A DNA stretch of 64,000 bases from Alterluteimonas quercicellularis (GTDB lineage: Bacteria > Pseudomonadota > Gammaproteobacteria > Xanthomonadales > Xanthomonadaceae), in NCBI RefSeq assembly GCF_021191635.1, contig NZ_JAIWPR010000026.1, positions 26,783 through 90,782 on the forward strand. Direction: 5' to 3'. The position numbers were made by a program, and so were the translations under genes. The notes beneath the pieces are model-generated. The model saw nothing but the letters and a program-made list of their open reading frames with translations. It was not told the origin of the DNA and did not search any database. Below are positions 35,535-43,780 of this stretch, one piece after another (position 1 is the stretch's first letter; the number at the start of each line of letters is the position of its first letter).

Positions 35535-36002
35535 CTATCGTCCCCGCTCCGCGAGGCGCGTCTTGCCGGCCTGGCTGATCGCACGCCGCGGACTGCGGGT
35601 CAGCGACTCGATGAAAGCCACCTGCCGAAAGCGCAGCGCGGACCAGTCCTCGTCGATCGAGACCTGGCGGACGGGCTCGAATCCGGCATCGCCGAGCATC
35701 TGCCAGCCGCTGTCGCGGCTGAACTCGCAGGCGTAGCGCTTGGAGGTCGCCTTCGGATAGGCGATCCACAGCGTGGCGTCGCCGTCGGCGGCGGCGGCCA
35801 TGAGGGCCGAAGATGCCTGGTCAAGCTGCGCCTGTGTGATCGCGAAGGCGAGGCCGAACCCGAGCCTCGCCGCCGGATCGACCTTGCGGTGGATCGCGAC
35901 GCCGTCCAGCGCGCGCAGTTCGGGTTCGAACGATGCGGGCGCGTTCAACACCACGATCGCGCGCCGATCCTTGAGGTTGAGCTTCTTGAACAACGGTGTC
36001 AT
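35535..36002 (-). CDS. Conserved hypothetical protein
   Basis: 155 residues, soluble. The N-terminus LFKKLNLKDRRAIVVLNAPASFEPEL and the segments WIAYPKATSKRYACEFSRDSGW and RQVSIDEDWSALRFRQVAFIESLTRS appear in small conserved proteins of proteobacteria and bacteroidetes that resemble DUF3052. Function unknown. The ATG overlaps (ATGA) the stop of an upstream open stretch that may be a decayed gene. It ends in a basic tail (KTRLAERGR). Confidence 0.65.
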   Translation of the reverse strand: MTPLFKKLNLKDRRAIVVLNAPASFEPELRALDGVAIHRKVDPAARLGFGLAFAITQAQLDQASSALMAAAADGDATLWIAYPKATSKRYACEFSRDSGWQMLGDAGFEPVRQVSIDEDWSALRFRQVAFIESLTRSPRRAISQAGKTRLAERGR

Positions 36003-36186
36003 GGAAACCCCGTCGGCTGCGGCCTGCAGAACCCCACCTCGGCGATCGCCGGGTGCAGGCTCTCGTTGTGGAACCAGACCTTCCTCGAAGCGGCCCCAGG
36101 GATCCGCTCCGATCGGACCGACGGTATCGCAGGCGGGTACCGGGATCAAGAAAGCGGCGGACGCTTCGCCCGCCGTGATCCGTTAC

Positions 36187-37158
36187 TCAATCGTCCGCGA
36201 GCCGGCCCGACAGTTCGTCGAGCAGGGCCTGCGCCGAGGCGATGCCGCCCGGCGCGAGATACCAGGTCGGTGGGTCGAGGCGCAGCACGCGGCCCTCGCG
36301 CCAGGCACGGCTGGCGGCGACCTGGGGATCGGCGGCCAGGATCGCGTCGGCCTGCGCCTCGCCGCCGGTGGCGGCGCCGCGGTCGAGCACGATCAGCCAG
36401 TCGGGCTCGGCGGCCAGGGCCTCGGCCAGCCGCTGCGCGGACTGCCGGCGGCGCTGCTCGGCCTCCGGCGAGCCCGCCTCCGGCCGCGCGCCTTCCGCCG
36501 CCGTGTCCACGTTCGCCGGCAACACCGAAGGCAGCAGCGCCAGATCGTGCACGATGCCGAAGCGCTCGCCCGGCGCGTTCGCGTTGGCGCGCCCGCCGAC
36601 CACGAACAGCGTCAGCGCGCGCGCATCGCCCAGCCGCGCGCCGAGTCCGGCCCGGCGCTGCAGCAGGCGGCCGACGAGCGCCGCAGCCTCGGTGTTGCGG
36701 TCGAACACACGGCCCAGCGTCAGCGTGTTGGAAACGACCGCGTTGCCGAAGCCGGCGGCATCGGCGCCCAGGTCGAGCGTGGGCGCAATCTCCGACAGCG
36801 CCGCGTAGTGCCGCGCCGAGCGCCCGCCGACCACGATCAGGTCAGGCGCCAGCCCGCGTAGCGCCTCCACGTCCGGCTCGAACAGCGTGCCGACCTTCGC
36901 GTAGCGCGCGTCGCCGTAGCGCGCCAGCGAGGCCGGGAACCGCGCACCCGGTACCGCCGCCACCTCCACCCCCAGCGCCTGCAGGGTGTCGAGCGCGCCG
37001 AGGTCGAACACCGCCACGCGCTGCGGCACGCCCGGCAGCACGGCCGTGCCCTGGTGGTGCGGGACGAGGATGTCCGAAGCCCAGGCCGGGCCCAGCAGAC
37101 AGGAGAGGGACAGCGCGGCGGCCGCCAGCAGGCGGCGAAGCATCGAACGGGGCGACAT
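36187..37158 (-). CDS. Periplasmic siderophore-type binding protein (FatB/CeuE-like, orphan)
   Basis: 323 residues. The signal peptide ends near PAWAS. The PBP fold of cluster A-II binding proteins is indicated by VPQRVAVFDLGALDTLQALGV and LAPDLIVVGGRSARHYAALSEIAPTLDL, with WYLAPGGIASAQALLDEL near the end. FatB/CeuE/FecB-type proteins bind Fe-siderophores or haem in the periplasm. GGAGG six bases upstream fixes the start. No permease, ATPase or TonB receptor is adjacent, so it must work with components encoded elsewhere. Confidence 0.83.
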   Translation of the reverse strand: MSPRSMLRRLLAAAALSLSCLLGPAWASDILVPHHQGTAVLPGVPQRVAVFDLGALDTLQALGVEVAAVPGARFPASLARYGDARYAKVGTLFEPDVEALRGLAPDLIVVGGRSARHYAALSEIAPTLDLGADAAGFGNAVVSNTLTLGRVFDRNTEAAALVGRLLQRRAGLGARLGDARALTLFVVGGRANANAPGERFGIVHDLALLPSVLPANVDTAAEGARPEAGSPEAEQRRRQSAQRLAEALAAEPDWLIVLDRGAATGGEAQADAILAADPQVAASRAWREGRVLRLDPPTWYLAPGGIASAQALLDELSGRLADD

Positions 37159-37363
37159 GCGGACCTCCGGGAGCGCCAAGGGGAACGGCGGATGCGCGGC
37201 TTGCCCGGGGGCTGGCGATGCGGCAGGCGCCTACGATATCGCGATTCGGCGACGGCGCGGCCGGCTCCCATCGAACCCCGCAACGGTCGCGGCCGGACAT
37301 CCGTCTACACCGCGGGGCCTACCATGCCCGCACGCTCCCCCTTTCCCGAACGGAGACATGCCC

Positions 37364-38104
37364 ATGCGATTCCAGGACAAGTCCGTCATCGTCACCGGCG
37401 GCGCCAGCGGCATCGGCGAGGCCGCCTCGCGCCTGTTCGCCGCCGAGGGCGCGCGCGTCGTCGTCGCCGACTTTTCCGATGCCGGCCAGGCGCTCGCCGA
37501 CCAGCTCGGCGCCGCCGAAGGCCGCGCCCTGTTCGTCAAGGTCGACGTCGCCGACAGCGCGCAGGTGCAGGCGCTGATGGACCGCACCGTCGAGGCCTTC
37601 GGCCGCATCGACGTGCTGTTCGCCAATGCCGGCATCGCCCACGATGCACCGGTGGACCAGCTGGACGAGGCCGACTGGCAGCGCACCCTCGACATCAACC
37701 TCACCGGCGTCTACCTGTGCGGCAAGTACGCCGCGCAGCGGATGCTGGCGCAGGGCGGCGGCGCGATCGTCAACTGCGGCTCCATCCACAGCCACGTCGG
37801 CAAGTCCGCCGTGACCGCCTACGCTGCGGCCAAGGGCGGCGTGAAGCTGCTGACCCAGTCGATGGCGATTGACCTCGCGCCCCGCGGCGTCCGCGTCAAC
37901 GCCGTCTGCCCCGGCTACATCGAGACCCCGCTGCTGGCGGCCATCCCGCCCGAGGCGAAGGAGCAGCTGAAGGCCCTGCACCCGATGGGACGCCTGGGCC
38001 GGGCCGACGAAGTGGCGAAGACGGTGCTGTTCCTGGCCAGCGACGATGCCTCGTTCGTCACCGGGGCATCGCTGCTGGTGGATGGCGGGTACACCGCGCA
38101 GTAG
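37364..38104 (+). CDS. Short-chain dehydrogenase/reductase (SDR)
   Basis: 246 residues, classical SDR. TGGASGIGEAA (about 11-21) binds the dinucleotide, NAG near 88 stabilises the sheet, and the catalytic Ser in NCGSIHS pairs with YAAAK as the Tyr/Lys. The C-terminus ends with SLLVDGGYTAQ. The acid after strand 2 (VVADFSD) favours NAD over NADP. Substrate unknown. CGGAG precedes the ATG; an ATG six bases upstream is too near it. Confidence 0.88.
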   Translation: MRFQDKSVIVTGGASGIGEAASRLFAAEGARVVVADFSDAGQALADQLGAAEGRALFVKVDVADSAQVQALMDRTVEAFGRIDVLFANAGIAHDAPVDQLDEADWQRTLDINLTGVYLCGKYAAQRMLAQGGGAIVNCGSIHSHVGKSAVTAYAAAKGGVKLLTQSMAIDLAPRGVRVNAVCPGYIETPLLAAIPPEAKEQLKALHPMGRLGRADEVAKTVLFLASDDASFVTGASLLVDGGYTAQ

Positions 38105-38337
38105 GCGATCCGTCTGCGAGCTCCAGGATGGGAAACGCCGACGTCCCGGACTGCCGTGCAATCTCGCAGCGCTTCGCATTCGACAGCAAAGCCGCGCGCG
38201 GGCGGTCAGCGACCACTTGCAGCAAAACGCCTGGGTCAGCGCTGCTCGCTCGGCCAGTCGATCCGAACCCTGCGCTGCTTCCTGACGCAATCGCGATGGC
38301 GGTTACCTCTGTCGAAGCTGCGCGCCCGCTCCATGGC

Positions 38338-38841
38338 TTATCGCGCCCGCAACATTTCAAGCAGCCGCGGCAGGCTCAGCATGACGGTCGACGGTTCGAC
38401 AGGCGAAGACGTCAAGCCGCGTTGCAGGTAGAACGCCCTGGCGGTTTCGTCGATGGCGTGGCAGAGCAAGGCGCGGATGCCCAGTTCTCGCGCGGTGAGC
38501 GCGACCCGCAGCACGGCATCCTTGAGCAGGCCGCTCCCGATGCCGCGGCCGGCCCAGTCTTCGTGCACGGCAAGACGGCCCAGCACCGCGACGGGAATCG
38601 GGTCCGGCATGTTGCGCCGGACGCTGTCCGGTGCGGCGGCGTGCGACAGCGATCCGGCGGCGAGCGCGTAGTAGCCGATCACGTTGCGCTGCGCGTCGCA
38701 GGCGACGAAGCAGCGGGAGGCGCCGTCCTGATGCTGCTTGCGGGCGCGTTCGATCAGCCAGCGGGCAAGTCCGGGGTATGTGCAGCGGAAACCGTCCAGC
38801 CGGTGCGTGTCGTCCAGCGGTCCGGGCGGGCCGATCGCCAA
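38338..38841 (-). CDS. GNAT acetyltransferase toxin (TacT/AtaT type)
   Basis: 167 residues starting at TTG three bases after the antitoxin stop. GNAT fold: GASRCFVACDAQRNVIGYYALAAGSL, then the acetyl-CoA loop LAVHEDWAGRGIGSGLLKDAVLRV and the terminal ETARAFYLQRGLTSS. Family members acetylate aminoacyl-tRNA and block translation. The WLIERA segment near the N-terminus is the TacT signature region. With the DUF1778 antitoxin gene immediately upstream it forms a type II TA operon. The TTG start may keep toxin yield low. Confidence 0.87.
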   Translation of the reverse strand: MAIGPPGPLDDTHRLDGFRCTYPGLARWLIERARKQHQDGASRCFVACDAQRNVIGYYALAAGSLSHAAAPDSVRRNMPDPIPVAVLGRLAVHEDWAGRGIGSGLLKDAVLRVALTARELGIRALLCHAIDETARAFYLQRGLTSSPVEPSTVMLSLPRLLEMLRAR

Positions 38842-38844
38842 GGG

Positions 38845-39117
38845 TCAACGCTCCCAGGGGGCCGGCGTATCGAGCAGCCGGCGCAGCGCCTCGGGATCGG
38901 CCAGGGGCGCTTCCACCAGCGCGTTGAAACGCTGCACGACCTCGCGGCTGACCGCGAAGTGGACCTGGTCGGCCAGCACTTCGCGCGCCTTTTCGCAGGA
39001 GGCGTCGAGGATGAATTCGGTGCGGTTCTTGCCGGATGCCTCAGCGGCACGGTCGATCAACGCCTGCTTGGCAGCAGGCGCCCGGAAGTTGATGGTCTTG
39101 GTGGCGGCGGTGGACAT
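38845..39117 (-). CDS. DUF1778 ribbon-helix-helix antitoxin
   Basis: 90 residues. TKTINFRAPAAKQALIDRAAEASGKNRTEFILDAS is the ribbon-helix-helix DNA-binding part of DUF1778 antitoxins. The C-terminal half, HFAVSREVVQRFNALVEAPLADPEALRRLL, wraps the GNAT toxin. It lies directly before the toxin gene and probably represses the operon through the palindrome just upstream. The length and motif order match TacA/AtaR proteins. Confidence 0.88.
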   Translation of the reverse strand: MSTAATKTINFRAPAAKQALIDRAAEASGKNRTEFILDASCEKAREVLADQVHFAVSREVVQRFNALVEAPLADPEALRRLLDTPAPWER

Positions 39118-39131
39118 GGCGAACTTCCGGA

Positions 39132-39154
39132 TTGTGCACACACTGTATACACAA
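39132..39154. promoter_or_regulatory. Candidate operator of the DUF1778/GNAT operon
   Basis: TTGTG (39132-39136) and CACAA (39150-39154) flank a TGTATAC-containing centre, giving an imperfect palindrome 15 bases before the antitoxin start. The symmetry and position fit binding by the ribbon-helix-helix antitoxin. Confidence 0.5.
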
Positions 39155-39197
39155 CTTGCCGGGTGAGCAAAGCAACCTCAACGGATCACACGAAAAG

Positions 39198-39242
39198 GAA
39201 AATTAATTTGCATTTCATCTAGAAAGATGTAATTTAATTTTC
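39198..39242. promoter_or_regulatory. AT-rich palindrome upstream of hipB
   Basis: GAAAATTAA (39198-39206) and TTAATTTTC (39234-39242) form an inverted repeat with an imperfectly symmetrical centre (CATCT/AGATG), ending one base before the hipB-like ATG. It is the most AT-rich stretch of the window. Probable HipB operator and promoter. Confidence 0.55.
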
Positions 39243-39243
39243 T

Positions 39244-39561
39244 ATGTCGAAGCGAACCCCGCCCACGATGCCCCGCGCCCAGCGCCAGATCCAGGCACTG
39301 GGCGAGCGGCTGCGCGCGGCGCGCATGCGCCGGCAGATGACGCAGGGCGAGCTGGCGGCGCGAGTGGGGGTCAGCGTGCCGACGGTGGGCAAGCTCGAAC
39401 GCGGCGACCCGGCGACGAGCCTGTCCACCATGCTGCGGGTGCTGACGGCGCTGAGGCTGGATCAGGACATCGACCTGCTGGCCCGCAGCGACGAGCTCGG
39501 CCGCGAGTTGCAGGACAGCCGGCTGCGCCGCCCCGCCGCGCGGCGCGGGAGCGCGCCGTGA
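39244..39561 (+). CDS. HipB-like HTH antitoxin
   Basis: 105 residues. The helix-turn-helix MTQGELAARVGVSVPTVGKLERGDPATSLSTMLRVLTAL is of the Cro/HipB type. The start lies directly after an AT-rich palindrome. The GTG of the HipA gene overlaps its TGA (GTGA), so the antitoxin and toxin are translated together. The Arg-rich C-terminus (RLRRPAARRG) is unusual compared with HipB. Confidence 0.86.
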   Translation: MSKRTPPTMPRAQRQIQALGERLRAARMRRQMTQGELAARVGVSVPTVGKLERGDPATSLSTMLRVLTALRLDQDIDLLARSDELGRELQDSRLRRPAARRGSAP

Positions 39562-40841
39562 GCCTGTCCGCTGGCGATGCGCCCGCGATCGGCCGGGTCG
39601 AGGTCTGGCTGGATGCCGCTGCGCTCGGCGGCAGGGCGCTGGTCGGCCATCTGGCCCGTCTGCCCAGCCGGACCGGCGACACGATCCAGTTCCAGTACGC
39701 CGGGAGCTGGCTGGACGGGACCGCGCCGATCCGCGGCTTTGCGCTGGACCTGCAGTTGCCGCTCCACGGCGGCGCGCTGGTCGCGCGCGCCGGCGCCAGC
39801 GCGCTGACCGGCGCGTTCACCGATTGCTCGCCCGACCGCTGGGGCAAGCGCCTCATGGATCGGCGCGAGGTCATCGATGCGCGCGAGCAGAACCGGCGGG
39901 TGCGCGCACTGCGCCCCTGGGACTACCTGATCGGCGTCAACGACGTATCCAGGATGGGCGCGTTGCGGCTGCGCGAGGCCGGCGGCCGGTACCTGGACGA
40001 TCATGAGCTGAGCGCGCCGCCGATGACCGAGCTGCGCGCGCTGGAGGCGATCGCTGCGCGTGTGGAACGCGACGACGTCGACGACAGCGAGCACGACGTC
40101 AGGTGGATCAGGCAGTTAGTGGCGCCTGGCGCCTCGCTGGGCGGTGCCCGGCCCAAGGCGAGCGTGCGCGACGTCGATGGAACGCTGTGGCTGGCCAAGT
40201 TTCCGTCCAGCGACGACCGCCACGACGTGGGCCTGTGGGAGTACGTGACCTGCCGCCTTTCGCGGGCGGCCGGCATCGACATGCCCGAGGCGCGCCCGTT
40301 TTCCCTGTCCGGCCTGGGGACCACCTACGCGGTACGGCGGTTCGACCGGGCCGGGCCGGAGCGCCGCGCCTACGCCTCGGCCTTCACGTTGCTGGACGTG
40401 GACGACAGCGAGGGCAGCAGCTATGCCGAGATCGCGCATGCCATCGAGAACCAGGGCGTGGCGTCGGCGATCGCCGAAGACCTGGCGCAGCTCTATCGCC
40501 GCGCGGTGTTCAACGTGCTGGTCGGCAACCGCGACGACCATCTGCGCAATCACGGGTTCCTGCGCGAGCTTGGCGGCTGGCGGCTGGCGCCGGCCTTCGA
40601 CGTGAACCCCAACCCGGACAAGGACGCGCACGTCCTGGCCGTCGGCCTGGAGGACCCGACGCCCGACACCCGGCTGCTGCTGGACACGTGCGCCTATTAC
40701 CGTTTGAGCAAGGCGCGGGCGCGCGAGATCGTCGACGAGGTGCGGGCGGTCGTGCGCGGCTGGAAGGACGAGGCCAGGCGCTGCAAGGCACGCGGTGCCG
40801 AGCTCGCCGCGATGGAAGCGGTGATCGACCCGGAGCGCTGA
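39558..40841 (+). CDS. HipA-family Ser/Thr kinase toxin
   Basis: 427 residues from GTG. The N-terminal HipA domain includes SPDRWGKRLM. The P-loop-like region is GASLGGARPKASV. The catalytic stretch is VGNRDDHLRNHGFL (about 323-336) and the metal-binding segment is PAFDVNPNP. HipA kinases phosphorylate glutamyl-tRNA synthetase or related targets, causing growth arrest. The overlap with the HipB-like gene confirms a hipBA operon. The two TA modules are divergent and only about 130 bases apart. Confidence 0.88.
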   Translation: MSLSAGDAPAIGRVEVWLDAAALGGRALVGHLARLPSRTGDTIQFQYAGSWLDGTAPIRGFALDLQLPLHGGALVARAGASALTGAFTDCSPDRWGKRLMDRREVIDAREQNRRVRALRPWDYLIGVNDVSRMGALRLREAGGRYLDDHELSAPPMTELRALEAIAARVERDDVDDSEHDVRWIRQLVAPGASLGGARPKASVRDVDGTLWLAKFPSSDDRHDVGLWEYVTCRLSRAAGIDMPEARPFSLSGLGTTYAVRRFDRAGPERRAYASAFTLLDVDDSEGSSYAEIAHAIENQGVASAIAEDLAQLYRRAVFNVLVGNRDDHLRNHGFLRELGGWRLAPAFDVNPNPDKDAHVLAVGLEDPTPDTRLLLDTCAYYRLSKARAREIVDEVRAVVRGWKDEARRCKARGAELAAMEAVIDPER

Positions 40842-41030
40842 CGTGTCGTGCAAGCGAGACGAAGCAGAGGCCTGACTCATCAGCACCGCGCGTCCCGGCT
40901 CTGCGGGGGCGCGTACATTCGGCTCGAACGTGTCGAACGTGCGGCAGCGGAAGCAGCGTCAGGCTTCGCTCGCGTCGGGTGGCCTGACCCCACGTATCAT
41001 GGCGCCGGCTCCCCCACACGACTCCGAGAC

Positions 41031-41582
41031 ATGGCAAAGGCGAATCCGCTCCAGGAACAGCTGCTCAAGGCGGGGCTGGTCAAGAAGAGCAAGGTGGCCG
41101 AGGTGGCGCGCGAGCAGCAGAAGGCGCGACACGGCAAGGGCGCGCCGGTGCCCAACGAGATCCAGCGCGAGGCCGAGCGCGCGCGGGCGGAGAAGGCGGA
41201 GCGCGATCGCGCGCTGGCCGGGGCGCAGAAGGAGAAGGCCCGCGCCGCCGAGCTTGCGGCCCAGGCGCGCCAGATCGTCCGGGACAAGCAGGTGCCGCGC
41301 GCGGGCGAGCTGGAGTACCGGTTCACCGCCGACGGCGCGATCCGCACCCTGCTCGTCGACGACGGACAGCGCAAGCAACTGGCGGCCGGCGCGCTGGTCA
41401 TCGCGCGCCTGGGCGACGGCTACGCGCTGCTGCCGCGCGCGGCGGCCGACAAGGTGCGCGAGCGTGACGCCAGCCTGATCGTGCTCGACCACGGGCAGGC
41501 TGCAGACGCCCCGTCCGCATCGACCTCCGAGGACGATGCCTACTACGCGCAGTTCAAGGTGCCCGACGATCTGATGTGGTGA
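41031..41582 (+). CDS. DUF2058 (YaiL-like) protein
   Basis: 183 residues, basic and highly helical at the N-terminus. ANPLQEQLLKAGLVKKSKVAEVAREQQKARH is diagnostic of DUF2058 (E. coli YaiL), followed by a long Ala/Glu/Lys/Arg coiled-coil stretch and a small C-terminal domain ending YYAQFKVPDDLMW. YaiL-type proteins are nucleoprotein- or polysome-associated in E. coli datasets; the role here is unknown. Confidence 0.85.
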   Translation: MAKANPLQEQLLKAGLVKKSKVAEVAREQQKARHGKGAPVPNEIQREAERARAEKAERDRALAGAQKEKARAAELAAQARQIVRDKQVPRAGELEYRFTADGAIRTLLVDDGQRKQLAAGALVIARLGDGYALLPRAAADKVRERDASLIVLDHGQAADAPSASTSEDDAYYAQFKVPDDLMW

Positions 41583-41663
41583 TGCGACACCGGACTGCTC
41601 CGGCTTTAAACAAGCCCGCCGGCACCGGCGCTATTGTCGCTAGAAGGTGTTGGTCAGAGCATC

Positions 41664-42095
41664 CTAAGGCGGAGAAGCGGGCCATGTTTCGCCCGATGGC
41701 AGCGCTACGGTATTCACGAAAACGCCGATGCCCTGGTCGCACACGCCCAGCGGCACCCGGCGCCCTTGTTCGGCATACCAAAGCACAACGTCATCCGTGT
41801 CTTCAAAGCTTGGCTGCAAGAACGCGCGCCCCTGTATGGAGACCACTTGTCCGTTCCATTGGCGTAAAGCATCTAGAAAGCCATCGGGCAGGGCCAGTTT
41901 GGCGCAGGTGCCGCCGACGTTCAGAACGGCTGCAGCCACCGGCTCCCCTTCGTGCAACGCGAGGCGTCCAGTTAGAGCGCACGGTTGCCCGGCTTCGCAT
42001 AGCGGTACCGGATCATTGGCGCCGGAGTGGACGCAGCCGGCCAGCGTAACCAAAGTGATACCCAAGTTACGGATCAGCACTGGATGGTGGTGCAC
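41664..42095 (-). CDS. Small lipoprotein, function unknown
   Basis: 143 residues from GTG with GGAG upstream; a second GTG 15 bases in is possible. The signal peptide ends at LAGC (Cys22), a lipobox. The mature part has repeated Cys (LCEAGQPCALTG, GGTCAKLALP, GVCDQG) and a beta-rich segment QVVSIQGRAFLQPSFEDTDDVVLWYAEQGRRVPLG. GC content is visibly lower than in the surroundings. Not recognised. Confidence 0.6.
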   Translation of the reverse strand: MHHHPVLIRNLGITLVTLAGCVHSGANDPVPLCEAGQPCALTGRLALHEGEPVAAAVLNVGGTCAKLALPDGFLDALRQWNGQVVSIQGRAFLQPSFEDTDDVVLWYAEQGRRVPLGVCDQGIGVFVNTVALPSGETWPASPP

Positions 42096-42433
42096 GAGAA
42101 CACTCCGACCCGCCCTATTCTGATTCCATGCATCGATGGCACCTCGGTTGGCGTTGCGCTCACCAGGCATAAAACCTGCTCCGTAGAACACTCGCACGCA
42201 GAAATCCACGTCGGTTTTCTCGATGTCGTAGGCCCCACGTGAAGAAGTAAGCCGTCCTGTCGGTTGCATCGGCCATGCGCACGTTCTCAGGGCCTGGTAG
42301 ACCAGAAGTCCGGACCGTGTGCGTGTCCCCTGGACCGAGCGCCCGCAGGTTGGTGACGCGCGCCCGCGGTCGAGCGGGCGCCACTCGGGACTGGATGCGG
42401 GCTCGCGGACCGGACAAGTGAACCCGATCCCCG
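42096..42433. other. Less GC-rich intergenic region
   Basis: 338 bases between the lipoprotein gene and the histidine-kinase stop. Composition is closer to the lipoprotein than to the kinase. No convincing gene, repeat or RNA was found. It may be part of an acquired segment. Confidence 0.4.
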
Positions 42434-43780
42434 TCAGCCATCGTGCGCCAGCGGCAGTACCAGCCGCGCCAGCAGTCCGCCGCCTTCGCGGTCGTGCAGT
42501 TCCAGGGCGCCGCCGTGGCGCTGCGCGGTCGAGCGCGCCACCGCCAGGCCGAGGCCGGCGCCGCCGGTGTCGCGGCTGCGCGAGTGCTCGAGGCGCTGGA
42601 AGGGCTGCACCAGCCGCGCGCGCGCCTCGGCGGGGATGCCGGGGCCGCGGTCGGCCACGTCGATGGACAGCCGGCCGTCGCCGGCATGGATCGCGACCTC
42701 GGCCGCGCCGGCGTAGCGCACCGCGTTGTCGATCAGGTTGGACAGGGCGCGCCGCAGCGCCAGTGCGTCGCCCTGCACGATGGCGGTCCTCTCGGCCCGC
42801 ACCTGCACGGACTGGCCGAGCGTGCCCGCGGTTGCGGCCAGTTCGCGGGCCAGTGCGGCCACGTCCACCGGCTCGCGCTGCAGCGGCGCGACCTCGCCCT
42901 GCGCGTAGGCCAGCACCTGCGCGATCATGCGCTGCATGCGCTCGATGTCGGCAACCATGCGCTCGCGGTCGGGCGAGGGCGCGGTCTCCGCGCGCAGGCG
43001 CAGGCCGGTCAGCGGCGTGCGCAGGTCGTGCGCGACGGCGGCGAGCATCGCGGTGACGTCGTCGGCCTGCGCGCGCAGGCGCTGGTGCGCATCGGCGATC
43101 GCCTGGCCCAGCACGCGCACTTCCGCGGCGCCTTCCACCGGCACCGGTTGCGCGCGCGCGCTCAGGTCGATCCGCGCGCTGGCCTCGGCCAGGCGCCGCA
43201 GCGGCAGGGTGAGCCGGCGCGCCATCCACCAGGCCATCGGCGCGATCAGCAGCGCGCCCAGCGCCAGCGCCAGCAGCACCTGGCGGCGCCACTGGCCGCG
43301 CCCGGCGTCCACCGTGCCGACGACCCGCCACGTCCCGTCGGGCTGCTCGACCGCCAGCTCGAATGCCGGCAGCCGCAGCCCCGCGGTCAGCAGCGCCTCG
43401 CGCACGCGCGCCTGGCGCTGCGCGTCGGTCTGCCCGGCGGCGGCCAGCTGGCCATCCTCCACCACCTGCAACGCCACTTCCGGGGCCTGCCGCCCGACCG
43501 CGCGCACCTGCGCCGCGGGCCGCTGCAGGCGATGCGCGGCCAGGTCGGCCAGCCACGGGACCGGCGTGCCGGCCGGCGCATCGGCCTGCGTCCACACCCG
43601 CAGGCCCGGCGCGGCCGGCGCGGTGCCGGACAAGGCCGCGATCGCCTCGGCCGGGACCATCGTCGGCGCCGGCGGGGCGGGCCACCAGCCCACCACCGCG
43701 AAGCCGACCGCCTGGGCCAGCACCAGCGTCGCCAGCGCCAGGCCGCCGACCCGGGCGAGGATGCCGCGTGGCCGGCTCAC
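42434..43780 (-). CDS. Sensor histidine kinase of a two-component system
   Basis: 448 residues from GTG overlapping the regulator stop (GTGA). Two transmembrane segments (about 10-33 and 168-187) enclose a periplasmic sensor of about 130 residues. A HAMP-like linker follows, then the phosphoacceptor VAHDLRTPLTGL (His251), N-box LSNLIDNAVRYA, and G-boxes VADRGPGIP and GGAGLGLAVARS. The layout resembles EnvZ/CpxA-type envelope sensors. The signal is unknown. Together with the adjacent response regulator it forms a phosphorelay. Confidence 0.87.
   Translation of the reverse strand: MSRPRGILARVGGLALATLVLAQAVGFAVVGWWPAPPAPTMVPAEAIAALSGTAPAAPGLRVWTQADAPAGTPVPWLADLAAHRLQRPAAQVRAVGRQAPEVALQVVEDGQLAAAGQTDAQRQARVREALLTAGLRLPAFELAVEQPDGTWRVVGTVDAGRGQWRRQVLLALALGALLIAPMAWWMARRLTLPLRRLAEASARIDLSARAQPVPVEGAAEVRVLGQAIADAHQRLRAQADDVTAMLAAVAHDLRTPLTGLRLRAETAPSPDRERMVADIERMQRMIAQVLAYAQGEVAPLQREPVDVAALARELAATAGTLGQSVQVRAERTAIVQGDALALRRALSNLIDNAVRYAGAAEVAIHAGDGRLSIDVADRGPGIPAEARARLVQPFQRLEHSRSRDTGGAGLGLAVARSTAQRHGGALELHDREGGGLLARLVLPLAHDG

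Noticed and set aside
33729..37577. Long plus-strand open frame over the acyl-CoA ligase and binding-protein genes
   Set aside because: Shadow of minus-strand genes with recognisable domains. The sequence is Arg/Gln/His-rich and matches no family.
42160..42290. Short open frame encoding RTAYFFTWGLRHRENRRG
   Set aside because: Too short, no ribosome-binding site and no conserved partner. Kept only as part of the less GC-rich intergenic region.
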